Source: Bisporella sp. PMI_857
Taxonomy: Eukaryota > Ascomycota > Leotiomycetes > Helotiales > Helotiaceae
DNA: 64,000 nt
Direction of reading: 5' to 3'
Assembly: GCA_021307315.1 (NCBI GenBank)
Contig: JAJSPD010000030.1
Coordinates: 186,001 to 250,000, forward strand
The translations under genes were made by a program, and so were the position numbers. The notes under the pieces are model-generated. The model was not told the DNA's origin, searched no databases, and saw only the letters and a program-made list of their open reading frames with translations. Shown one piece after another: positions 37,040-48,464 of this stretch; position 1 is the stretch's first letter, and each line of letters begins with the position of its first letter.

Positions 37040-39079
37040 TTAGACCCGAGGGGCGAATACGACCATAGTCTTTGCTTTGGGTAGCATGCTCGATCTCCAG
37101 GTAAAGTATCGTGGAGCTTCCTTGTCCACGAGCTCTACATCATAGGTTGCAATGATTTGCGCAAGCATAATCTTAATGATGGCCGATGCATAAAAGCGTC
37201 CGGGGCTGCACAGAAGTTAGTGGCTATCATGGAACAATACTTTCTTCGACATACCAAGCCATACGACCAGTTCCCCAAACGTGCCAACTCCCATCAGCGA
37301 GGTTCACGTCTGTAAAATTAGAGGCCTTGTTTGGCTGGGTTGGACGTGAAGTCTCAGGTAAGTCTACAGCCAGCAGCTCCGGATCCACAAACCGAAATGG
37401 TCTGAATTTATTTGGCTCCGGATAGAACTCTGGGTTCGTCATCAATGCTCGCACTGGGGTACAAGCCCAGTCACCTACGTGAACTTTGGTGCCATCCGAG
37501 AGCGAAAATGGCTCTAGTGCATACCGCCGAGTGCTCACTGTCAAATCGTTAGATCAAGTAGAAACTGCGGTGGGTACACTGACTTGATTCTACGGGAGTT
37601 AACCGAGCAGATTCCTTGATGAAGCTGTCAAGCAGAGGAAGTCCCTTTCCGGTTCTCTCAAATTGAGCATACTCTGGACTGCTGATCTCCCTCCTCAGTG
37701 GCGCAACATACTGTTTATGTATACAGATGTCGTGAATTGCGAAGCTAATAGTGGTAGACAGTGCGTGAACGCTTCCAAACCAGATCGCCATTAGTTCATG
37801 GACGATTCTCTCTGCTGTCCATGGGTTTTTTGGCGGAGAAGTTTCCATGATCCATTGGATACAGTCATGCTTGTCGTGATGTCAGTTCTTCGATATCCGT
37901 CATCAAGTATTCCAGATCTGGATTTAGCGCGACGTACATGTTGCTCAACTTTTTGACCCATCTGTTTCAGCTTTTTCTCTTCAATTCGCTCCTGAGCTAT
38001 TGGGACCAAGGTGTTGAAAAGCACCTTGTGAGACTTTAGTCTTCTAGCAATTCCATTACCTATGGGTCTGACGATACTTGTTAGTCCTTACTACGAAAAG
38101 GCCCTTCGAGTAAACTCACGCTGCCAAAAACTCTGGCAAGAGGCGTACCAACTCGGCGGTCATCAAAGTATCTTCAATAAAACCTAAAGCATATTCCAGG
38201 AATTTGCTATCTGTTGCTGGATAGATGTCAGACTTAGATGTTTAGCTGTTGACTAGAGAGGACTCACAAAGCTCTTTACCAAAGAACGCATGACAGTTAG
38301 TTAGTACGGTGAGTTTGACAATCATAGGATATAATGGAGAGTGCCTGGAACCGTCGACCACAGGATGTGATTCTATGAGCTGGTTGAGGTTCTCGGTGAT
38401 TCCAAATCTCAAGTCAGGAAGGATAGACGGCATGTTGTTCGTCAGAAGGGTGCGTAGTGCCTTGATGAACCCAACTCCTTCAGTGCCTCGAACGTTGAAC
38501 CAATTGAATCCATGCATTGTGTATTTGGGCTGAAGCATCTATGGGGTAGTTGTTAGCAACATAGTTCTTGTGAAAATCTAGACACCTATGTACCTGTTTG
38601 GATGCAGCTTGAAGTGACAGAACTGTGTCTGGCGCACTATTTAGCTCGTGTATATGCTTTGGTTGTGAGACGAAAACATAGCGACTGTCAGGAGCAAGAA
38701 TTTCGAAGGGCTTTCCGTTAGCCTATAGAATTTGTTAATGTTGGCTTGTGATACAGCTTCGAAAAATGCTACCTTGTCGTAAGCAGTCTGAATGATATCG
38801 GGGCCCCAGAAAAGATATTTCCATGCTTCGATGCGACGGCTGATGGCTTTCGAAAGATCTAAATTTGTGAGCAGATGCAAATCAGAGTTGCTTCGACTAC
38901 CTACAAGCTAACCACTTTCTACTGAGCAATGCGAAAAGAAGTGCGAGGCCAACTGCGGATGCATGAACCTTCGTATTAAAAGCCGAAGATTCAGTGATCC
39001 GCTGGATGTAACTTTTGGGAAGTTTGATAGCTGCCGCCGGGACATCTAAGGAAACGGAGAAATTCATGACAAAATCCAT
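37040..39079 (-). CDS. Cytochrome P450 monooxygenase
   Basis: Microsomal fungal P450 with likely role in oxidising the cluster product. Nine exons (39079-38905, 38858-38773, 38722-38594, 38538-38268, 38216-38120, 38067-37938, 37869-37584, 37537-37255, 37205-37040) join in frame to 540 aa with introns of 46-68 bp. Seen: an N-terminal hydrophobic anchor (VGLALLFALLSRKW), an I-helix region (IWFGSVHALSTT), ExxR in KESARL, and the heme motif WGTGRMACPGRFYAS completed across the last splice with its Cys. The gene is intact. CPGRF(F/Y)A resembles the CYP68/ent-kaurene-oxidase-like group, but I do not assign a CYP number. Confidence 0.95.
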
Positions 39080-39474
39080 AGTTACGAGGATTTTAAGACT
39101 ATGTGCTCGTTCGCAGAATGAGGCTTGTGTATGATGTATCAACCTATGAATGTCAGAAGAAGGGGATCAGATGGCCCTAATGAAAATCACGGAGGTTCCG
39201 GACTATCTAGGCAAATTTGCAGGACATGAGAGGCATTCATTTACGCTGATTGCCACATAGGCACATATACTTCTGCAAAGGTACTCAGTTGGTCAGTATA
39301 CTAAAGGATATCTTCGAATTACGTTTCATTCAATCGAATTGGATAACTAGTATAATCAAGTGCGTTTAGCTTTAGACGCACGACCAGCCGCCAAACTTAC
39401 GGGTAGGGTAGGATTTTGGTCGGGGGTTGTTGGAAAGTGTCTGGGAATGACACTGAAGACTAAGCTCATGGTTC

Positions 39475-39501
39475 ATGTGCAGCTGCATGACAGCTGCACA
39501 T
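39475..39501. repeat. 11-bp perfect inverted repeat with 5-nt spacer
   Basis: ATGTGCAGCTG at 39475-39485 is repeated in inverse orientation at 39491-39501. It lies in the gap between the first P450 and the MFS gene, about 400 bp upstream of the P450 start. It could be a dimeric regulator site or a small hairpin. Confidence 0.6.
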
Positions 39502-39739
39502 CAAATGGTAGCAACCCTCCAAGTGTTCTGCCCCATCGGCGCACCGCTAATCTAAGATCTTACATGTCTAAGGCCACCGAGTCACTATGCACGTATAGAC
39601 GTGGCGAATCTGATTTTTTACGTACCCATCGGTAGATTAATTGAGTGCCAATATCAAGAAACCTGTAAAACTGTATCCAATAACAATAATGAACCGAAAC
39701 AACAGAATCCTGGCTACATGTTACACCTCTGTAACTAAC

Positions 39740-40260
39740 TGGCTTCAAAACACGTTACTCAGCGATTTTCACATTTAAATTGCTACCGATTACACAAAAT
39801 CGACTTTTTGCGGGGTACTAGCTTAATACCAATACTTTTTAGAATAAATGCCAATAGTTATTTTTTTTTTTTTTTTTAAAAAAAATGCATTTTATATATA
39901 GATCTAAGCATCTTAGATCTAACGACATATTTAAAATATGCTGAGTTAAATAGTAAATATATTAACAATTTTTATGCTTTTTCAATTATAATACAACGAA
40001 TTATCGTTTAATCACTATTAAAACGACGCTAAATAATATATATATATATATATATATTTAACTATAAAAACTTATAATTGTTATAATATTAAATGAAATA
40101 AGTCAAAATCAAATTAAAATTTGTCAAAATAAACTTTGTAAAAAGCTATATTTCGACTTAAAATATATATTAAGTTAAACAGTAATTAGAAATGTGTATA
40201 TAATAATTACTTACATTAGTTGTTTAGTTTTAAATGAAAGTAAAAATTGCTCAAAACGCG
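39740..40260. other. Strongly AT-rich island
   Basis: About 500 bp composed almost entirely of A and T, with a long T-run followed by an A-run near 39860-39885 and a (TA)n tract near 40040. No frame. It lies between the first P450 and the MFS pseudogene and resembles RIP-degraded or repeat-derived DNA in fungal genomes. Confidence 0.75.
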
Positions 40261-40710
40261 CGTTTTGAAGCTAGTTGGTTTCGGGTGGGAAGCAAAAACA
40301 GCCGCAGCCGCATAAAGTTACATCTGAAGTGATCCCTGCATGTGATATGGTGGTTACACTACATCGGTAGCTCTTACTACTTAGGGAACGCCGCAGTTGG
40401 GTTGGTACTTCCAATACTTCGTACTTACCGTAGCGTAGAAAATACCGTAAACTCACTACTTTGTATTACCAATCAATCATACAATTTCCAACATGAGCAG
40501 TACTCGGCAAAATTTGCCATTTGTTTGGACTTCAAACCCCAACATCATACTTTCTCCTTCCTTCCTGCCAGGTGCTCTGCAAGGCTAGTAGGTCTAGCGA
40601 CGAGGCATCTGTGGGCATCTCGCGTACCGTGCAGAGCAGAGTACATCGGACACTAGGGCTAGGGTCTGATATAGTATACACTCTTTTCTGTTCACTTTCT
40701 TTGCTCGAAC

Positions 40711-42351
40711 ATGTCTGCAGCAGCATCAGCAACAGGGAATATTATCGAATATCCGGGTCACTTGGAAATGGTTGGGAAGGTTGACTCCCCAAATCCTTTC
40801 GTTCTTTCGAAATCAAGCCCAGAAAATGTAACACCTTCGCCTCCTACCGCGGGCCATCCCCTTCGTTTCTGGATTATCATCGCCGCACTCGGTGTTCTTG
40901 CCTTCATATCTGCACTCGATGTGATGGTCATTTCCGTCGCTCTTCCTCAGATTACTCAAGAGGTTGGAGGTGGTGAGCAGTATGTCTGGATCGCCAACTC
41001 CTTTATTAGCTTCAATTATTCTCTTCATAGTTGGCAGCGCAGTAAACGGAAGTGCACACAGTCCTGCAGAACTCACTGTGGGGCGAACGGTGCAAGGCAT
41101 TGGCGCAGGTGGTATCCACATCTTGATTGATATCGTGTGCTGTGATCTTGTGGCTCTTCGCGAGCGTGGAAAATACCTCGCTAACGTCAATATATGGGCA
41201 GCTGTTGCCGCAGCACTTGGGCCTGTGATTAGGGGTGTTCTTGCTGACACTAATTGGCGCTGGATCTTCCATATGAATCTTCCTATATGCACCGTGCCTT
41301 TGGTCCTCGTCGCCTTGTTTATGCATGTTAAGACTAGTATAGGGACGACAACATCAAAACTTCACCATCTAGACTTCCTCGGGATTGGTATATTTACTGT
41401 CAGCATGGTCTCACTTCTCTTCGGACTTGTGGCAGGCGGATCTCAATACCCCCGGAGCTCGTGGAGAGTGATTTTACCTCTAATCCTTGGCACTTTGGGC
41501 TGGATAGTTTTTCATCTCCAGCAGCATTTCTTTGCCAACAACCCAAGCGTACCAACACGTCTTTTCAGCAATCGCACATCGGCAGTTGGGTTTGCCTTAA
41601 ACTTTTTCGGGGCGGCTATAATCCAGGCTGTGGCTTACTTCCTTCCAGTGCATTTCCAGGCCGTGCTCGGCACGACAATTCTGAAGTCTGGCATCAATTT
41701 CATCTCCATCACAATTGGAACATTATGCTTTGCCGCAGCTGGCGGAGTCACTCTCAGTAAATTTGGCGCCTATCGACCTATTCACGCTGTTATGTTTGTC
41801 CTCACATCTCTTGGTTTGGGCCTTTGTACACGCCTCAACCAGAATACACCAGCTGTCGCTTGGGCTTTTTTCAAAATACTTACTTCCGCAGTTGGTATGA
41901 CGATTTCTACCGTGCTTCCAGCAATCTTAGTCGCGCTACCAGAATCCGATGTAGCCTCCGCAACTGCAGCTTTTTCCTTCATCAAAACCTTTGGATTTGT
42001 TTGGGGTGTGACTATACCTTCACTCATTTCAATGCCGCGTTTCGAAATAATCTATACCGTGTGCAATCCTCAGATTTGCGTTCTCAATTGGGTAATGACC
42101 AAGCTTACTCGTTTGCAAGTAAAGCCCATACCTTGAAGAACACAGTAGATCCAGAACTTTGGAGTGAGATAATACAGGTCTATGTGATCGTGTTGAAATA
42201 TATATGGTGGTTCGGACTAGCTGTTGCAATTCTGTCATTCTTCCTGGTTGGTTTGGAAAGAGACTTAGAGTTGTCAACGGAGCTGACGACAGAGTATGGG
42301 TTTGATCACGACGCAGACAAAACACCAGATACTGAAGCATCTTTAGTTTAG
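40711..42351 (+). pseudogene. MFS multidrug-type transporter, disrupted
   Basis: Major facilitator of the 14-TM drug:H+ antiporter type, probably once the efflux pump of the cluster. The first segment (40711 to about 41005) encodes a cytosolic tail, TM1 (FWIIIAALGVLAFISALDVM) and GEQYVWIANS. The protein then jumps, in another frame, to TPLLASIILFIVGSA. The missing part corresponds to TM2 and the GRR-containing loop, roughly twenty residues. Later motifs are fine (GRTVQGIGAGGI, LGPVIRGVLAD). Near 42026-42031 one T is missing, so the last part (FNAAFRNNL to the end at 42351) is in a third frame. No believable intron repairs either break. Sequence error could explain the second but hardly the first. 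Confidence 0.85.
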
Positions 42352-42512
42352 AGTCTAATAAATCTCAAAATTAGATCAGAAAGAATGTGATCAAAGATAC
42401 CCTTCTCTTATTCGATGCAGTCATCCTATTTGTGATTCTACCTTAGTATGTCCGAAATCATACGCACCAGTGAAGCCAACCATATACCTGATGTTCACAA
42501 TGCTGCATCTGC

Positions 42513-44414
42513 TTAAGACCTCCTTCGTACTCGAACCCTACCATCATTGTAGGGTACCTTCAGCCAGACGACATTGGTGAGCTCAGGTCTACGATCCAGA
42601 CACTCAACATCATAATTCAGCACCATATAAGCCACAAACAACTTCATTTCATTCAAGGCAAAGAACCGCCCTGGACAAGCATACTTGCCGAAACCAAAAC
42701 CCAAGAAAGTGTTGTCTAGTGTTGCAGCAGACTTGTCCTGGATTGGTGCCAAGGATTTAGTTTCCTGCTGCGCTTGATTGGTTGCATCTATTTTTGGGTG
42801 CTCGTCCTTCATGTTGTCGAAGAGACCTTTAACACTATCTGGATTTATGAAACGATATGGATCGAAACGATATGAGTCAGGATATATGTCGTTATCATGG
42901 TGTATAGCATCCAATGGTGCCGCAATGACAGTTCCCTTTGGAATATTTATTATACCTTTCGAGCTCCGGATCGGGATTCCGTGTGGTTGTATAACCTGTG
43001 GACTCTTCAGTAAACGAGGAAAGCTTGAGAATCGAGAATGACCTACGGTTCTAGGCAAACCGACGGAAGCAAATGAAGTTAGTCTCATCGATTCTCGAAT
43101 TGTAGAGTCAACCAGTTTGAGTTTTGTAACAGCCTCTCGTGTCCAAGTCCCACCAGCTTCTTCGAGTACGGCCGCGCACTCTCCGCGTAAAGCCTCAACG
43201 AGGGCAAGAGATTTTTCAGCATTGTATATGTCTAGAATAACATTCTGTATTGTGAAGCTCGTCGAATGCAACGAGATGTCATTGATATAAAGTAACCGGT
43301 GAGCAATACGAGTGGGATTGAGCTGCTCTGGGTTGTTTTGTTCATAGCATTCGTCGATTATCCACTGAAGACCATCCTTCTATAAAAGGCATAAAATCAG
43401 TCTTAGTTGGGAATATTATTGCCACTGACAACTGGGCCAACCTACCGGAGGGTCAAAGGAAAGATCCGAATCAGCTTTGGCCTTCTTTATGGCCGCAAGT
43501 CTCTCCTTGATCAATGGCAAACACAACTTCAAGGTTTTTCTAAATTGGAACTCGCATAACCATCCAATGAATTTCCCTGTAAGAGGTCTAAATAACCTTG
43601 GAGTTCCATTGATAAACAGGGCACCCACAAACATTGTCATAGCATGATCGCGAAGGCTTTTAAGGAACTTCTCGTTGCGGCCTGTTTAAGGAACAATTAG
43701 CTAAGAATGCTTCTCAAGTTCAACAGTAAGGTGGATATACACAGAGGCTGACCGCAGAACGCAGAGTTGGCAGCTCCTGCAATCATTTTCAAGCTTGAAT
43801 CCCAGATTCGCAGCTCGTTCCACTCTGTGATATTTCCCCACCACCGTTTGAATCCCCATTCCAACTCCTCTGCGATAATTGGAGTAAGGTGCTTGATATT
43901 TCTAGGTATCTGCGCACGCACGACATTCAAATGGAATGGATTCCTAATGATGTCTTGATCCCCAACCGTGTATTTCGTCTGGATGGTGTCCATTTCGGTC
44001 CAATACACGTCCAGAACGCTGTCTGGCAAATTATAAATCTCCTTTAGTTGTTTCGGGGGAATCACCACCACATCCCCACGTTCAATGTTTGGGATAATGA
44101 AGGGTGAATTGTTTTTCGAATACTACAATATACAACTTAGACTATCGTAGGTTTCCCAGCAATTTGATGACAAAGATGCAAGTCAAACTCACCTTTGCAT
44201 ACCCTTCAAACGACCAACTTTTTGATTGGGTGATCGAAGATATCGCAGCTCGTGCCTTTGAAAATATTTGGGATTTTGCCCCAACGATAGGGTATTGCAG
44301 CTTCCAGTTCTTCGCAGCTTTGTCGTCCGCAAAAATGTATTTTACGAGTCCCAAAGACACGACCAAAGCGCAGAAAGCCGCCATGCCATATCTGAAAGTG
44401 ACAGTATTTTCCAT
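42513..44414 (-). CDS. Cytochrome P450 monooxygenase
   Basis: Second microsomal P450 of the cluster. Exons 44414-44193, 44122-43741, 43681-43446, 43379-43047 and 42995-42513 give 551 aa. Introns are 70, 59, 66 and 51 bp. The last intron is a multiple of three without a stop, so the frame reads through it and an automatic model may retain it. Seen: N-terminal hydrophobic segment (AFCALVVSLGLVKYIF), ExxR in IRESMRL, the PERF-like FDPYRF, and the heme motif FGFGKYACPGRFFA. An alternative start is a short exon near 44456 spliced to the CTTTCAG acceptor at about 44395. The gene is intact. Confidence 0.95.
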
Positions 44415-45798
44415 TTTTGCATATATTTAAATAGGACCCTTTACCTGAAAAGTTGCATTGGATTGTGCTAGGAGAGGTCTGGCGACGCAAAGCATTTGAG
44501 GAAATGGTTAAAAGATCCAGACTATGCGAGATAGTAGTCTAATCAACCCCTCAAGCTTTCTTGTCGTACAGCTTTTGTAGCTGCCAAGAGCTTTTCACCT
44601 AGTTCCTTCAACAGCGTCACGGGACTCAGTTTACTGCTATATAGAAGTATACCTGTATTCAAGTTTATTGACAGCGTAGCCGAATGGAGGAAAATTTCGT
44701 GCCGCATTTATGCTTGATGTTCGCAACCTTCCACGTATGTCTGCATGTGCGATCTGAAGCATGTAATATATGCGCCGAAGCCTAGGCAGCAATTGGGAAA
44801 TGCGAGTCCTCTTCCAACAGACGCCCTTTGCAGAGTCGTGGAAGCAACACTGCATGACAACCCTACCTCGGTGACGAGGTATTTGCTGTGCCTCATACCA
44901 CTTTTAAAAACAAAAAAGCTTGCAAACAATGCTAACAAAGGGACGGAATTGCCCAGTCGAGCCACGGCATGGATGAACGGAGTAATCACATCATCTCAAA
45001 ATACGACATAATATTTTCCCAACGGAAAGCGCCACCACAGAGCTGAACTCGCTCATGGAAGTTCTGGGAATAGGGAAATAGATGCGGTGGGTGATACGCC
45101 ATATCGTTGGCCAGGGTAGGGAGGCATGATGCAGCTAGTGGCTGGATAGGGAATCCTTATGCAGGCAAATGAGATAGGGCGATTCTGGGATGATAGCCAT
45201 GTTAATAGATAGTATCAAAATTGGAGACCTCGGCATAGTGTAGATGTGGTGCTCGAAGCTTGCTAACGTGGGGCTCGCCGGGTTAGGAAGTCCAGTACTG
45301 TATAGCATGAATCGTTGCTTTTATCATTGCTCACATCATGGCTATATAGTTTGCGAATAGGAGTCTAGTTGTCGCTGGCCAAAGTAAGAGCATGCTATAC
45401 TAAGAAGTGAGCAGCCAGCAGAGTGACTCAGTTACAAATGCATTTTTTCCTTAGTGAATAGATAAGTTCTTTGACTTACTTTGACAATCCAGAGGCATCT
45501 CTTTTAACCGTGGTGCTTATGGGGCCTGCTTAGCCGCAACGTGGTTCATGAAAGGGCTATAATTTCACTTAAGTTTTTTTTATCATCAGCTCCTGGTCGA
45601 TTATTGGAGAGGCGGCATAGTTGTTGGCGATCATCTAGTGACGTGTTCGGCGCGAGTTTCTAGACATGGATCTCGATTCGGACTTTACTTCTTATAAAGT
45701 ACTTCGAGTACTTAAGTATGAGATAGTAATATACTACAGCTGGGTCGAACCAAAAGCCTCCACTTTAGTCGAAATTTCTTTTTTTGAGTCTCGACAAA
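44415..45798. other. Intergenic, no supported gene
   Basis: About 1.4 kb. Minus-strand frames near 44640-44990 are Cys-containing and partly hydrophobic but match nothing I know. A short hairpin-like AAGTACT/AGTACTT repeat lies at 45697-45713, about 85 bp before the next gene start. Confidence 0.45.
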
Positions 45799-47282
45799 AT
45801 GAGACTCCTGTCCCTTATCGCTGCTCTGGGCCACATGCAGCCAGCAGTGTCGCTTAGATGGTCTTACTTTGATATTGATGGAGAATGGAGCAAAACACTC
45901 GAACGGGATGTCTGTGTTGCAGGCGAAGGAGCAGGTGGAACTCATGCAGCGGTTTCTCTCATAGACTTGAACAAGACGGTGGTAGTGATCGAGCGCAACG
46001 ATTACCTCGGAGGACATACCAACACTTACGTGGACCTGAGACTTAAGCCGTTGTAGATATTGGGGTCGCGATATTCCAGCCAGTCCCAGTTGTGTATGAC
46101 TTTTCGAAAAGTTCAATGTGTCGCTTCTTAACATGTCGTCAGTTAAAGTAAATGAGGCAGGGCAGCCTCCAAAGAAAGCTGTACCAGCACTCTTGTACAA
46201 TACTGTACCATACTACTTGGACTTCCGGAATGGTCTGAAGTAGCTTTAGACCTACCCACAGATGAAGCAGTCACTGATGCCTTCCAACGTTTCGCAAAGG
46301 TCTTGTCGACTTATTCCTACCTTCTCGATGGTTACGGTCTTCCAGATCCAGTTCCAGAAGACCTCAATACTCCTTTCGGGGTCTTTCTCGAGAAATACAA
46401 TCTTACTGCGGTAACCCCCATTATTTGGAAATTCACCCAAGGAATGGGCAGCCTGCTCGACATATCTACTATCTACTATCTACGTGATCAAGTATTATAA
46501 TCTTGATGATCTGATATACGGAGCCCAAGGATACTTAGCAGAAGCAAATGGTAACAACTCAAGGATATACACCAAAGCTAGAGAATACGTTGGCTCGGAT
46601 AACCTCCTGTTAGAATCCACGGTGATTGCAGCGAACCGTCAAAGGCCGAGCTCAGGCCAGCCGGAGATCCTCGTCGCGACACCAGAGGGCAATGCCTTGC
46701 TTTCCTGCTAACAGATCTTGCTTGCAACCTCTCCAGATCTCCCGAATCTCAGATGATGGGATCTTACGAAAGAAGATTTTGCAGTCTTCTCACAATACAG
46801 TAAAGCGAATGGATATTGGACAGGTTTGGTGAGAAGCGTTGGTCTAAACCAAACCGTCTCCTATTACAACCGCGCAACGAATTCACCATCCAACATTCCA
46901 GCTCTCCCAGGACTGTACTCTCTGGGACCAGTCGGAATTATCGACGATGTGTGGTACATCAAATTTGGGCCTGAAAATCCGAGCATGACTGACGCCCAGG
47001 TACAGCTCTACGTAGAGAGTGAGATCAAGACCATTCAACAGGCCAACAGCCCTTCGCTCACCAAGCCGGAGTGGCTAATATTTGAATCTCATTCTCCCTT
47101 CTTCCTTCAAGTGTCGCCCGAAGTGATTCAAAATCACTTCTTCGCCGATCTTACAGCTCTCCAAGGTGGACTAGGAGGCACAAATGTTTTATAACGGAGG
47201 GGCACTTCATCCCCAGTATAGCACTCTTCTTTGGCGTTTCAATCAAGATGTAGTCATTCCCAAGATGCTGCGGTCGGATTAG
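45799..47282 (+). pseudogene. Secreted amine-oxidase-like flavoprotein (beta-cyclopiazonate-dehydrogenase-like), disrupted
   Basis: Pieces match the FAD/NAD(P)-binding amine-oxidase-like proteins that include beta-cyclopiazonate dehydrogenase. They are a signal-like start, the FAD region (DVCVAGEGAGGTHAAV, VVVIERNDYLGGHTNTY), AVVDIGVAIFQPVPVV, FNVSLLNMSS, SYLLDGYGLPDPVPEDL, YYNLDDLIYGAQGYLAE and an end FYNGGALHP. They lie in changing frames. One-base deletions fit near 46036, 46103 and 46236. A third copy of TATCTAC (46463-46483) shifts the frame. TAA at 46709 and TGA at 46754 are nonsense codons, and the last piece is shifted again near 47186. No intron pattern repairs these. The gene is a clear relic. 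Confidence 0.87.
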
Positions 47283-47387
47283 AGACCGTGGTATCAAGGT
47301 GATTATGTATTTTCATTCCTAGGAATCAAAAGTTGTTGATCTCAACAGGGAGATGTTAAGGCCGTTACCTGTTCTTTGCGCAATAAG

Positions 47388-47600
47388 TTACTCACAGTCC
47401 AGAAGAAGCTTCCCGTGCATCTTCGATGTCATAAAGAGCCGTATAGTGAGAAGCATCCAAGTGGCTGTGATGATAGGAAGTCCCACTTTGAGTACTAAAT
47501 CCGCGGAACTGGGAGGATCAATGAAATTAGGTGGGTCGCCATTTGGATTTTGTGCTAATGGTATCGCGGACAAGTCGATACCTGGTGGAATTGCAGCCAT
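47388..47600 (-). pseudogene. N-terminal fragment of a fungal rhodopsin-like integral membrane protein
   Basis: The 70-aa frame begins MAAIPPGIDLSAIPLA and goes on with a Pro/Asn-rich stretch to a first TM segment (VLKVGLPIITATWMLL), as in the N-termini of fungal seven-TM integral membrane proteins with the rhodopsin-like domain. Nothing downstream supplies the other TM helices; only about 100 bp separate it from the end of the preceding pseudogene. It is probably a truncated remnant, though a chance similarity is possible. Confidence 0.5.
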
Positions 47601-48464
47601 TGCATAAGGTGGAAATTTCTGTCAGAGTTCGTGAGAGCACTGAGAGGATTGAAACAGGCCCTATCAGATGATCTGTTGGATTTGCAAGATACAAGAATAT
47701 GCGACGAAGCAAAATGTGGAGTGTGTTTTGTCCCGCCTGTTCTTGTGTGTTGAGTTGTGTGCAGGGAAAATGAGTATGCTTCTCGCCTCCTAGTCAGATC
47801 GGGCTACGGTAACTACGCTCTACACTGAAGACTTCTATTGTCGCAAGATGTTCTGTAGTGTGGTACGAACTTTGCTGGGCAGAATGGGTTTTGATATTCT
47901 CACACTCTGACATCGCCTAGTCAGCTTGCGGCTATCAAACGTACAGTGTCGTACTGCTGAGCCCTAGCCACATAGTATTGAATACAATTAGCGCTGAGGG
48001 TACATTACAAGTATCTGCCGGTTCCGGCTCATAGTTCAGATTGCAGCTTATAGGGAGCGATGCCGGGGTTAGTCCGAGCCCATTTCGAGAGTCTGATTCT
48101 GAAATCCTTCCTGCATAAAGTTGCATATAACGCAAGCCGTAACCATACTCTTTTTGTTAGTTTGTTGTATCCCAACACAGGCAGTTTCATGGGGGCAAAC
48201 CTGTGTAACGACTTTCTTCATGAATTCACTACATTTCCAGTGAGTGTTTGAATACCCAACATGCTAGGCCATGCTCTAACTTTTCCGGGCAAGCAAATGG
48301 GTAGTAAGAAAAGACTCAGGTGCAGCGATTTCTGCGTCTTCAGCTAATTCTCAGTTGCTAGGATGTATTTGTAATCAGGCTGCTTTAATTTCTCAAAGTC
48401 CATTGTTTGATAGTCTATCTTAGTCATCACCAAACCCTAATGAAACGAAAGCCACCAAATGCTA
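47601..48464. other. Intergenic, nothing recognised
   Basis: About 860 bp with only short frames. Confidence 0.5.

Noticed and set aside
44708..44989. 93-aa minus-strand frame with hydrophobic part; thought of a small membrane terpene cyclase
   Set aside because: Only one clear hydrophobic segment and no conserved residues that I could recognise.
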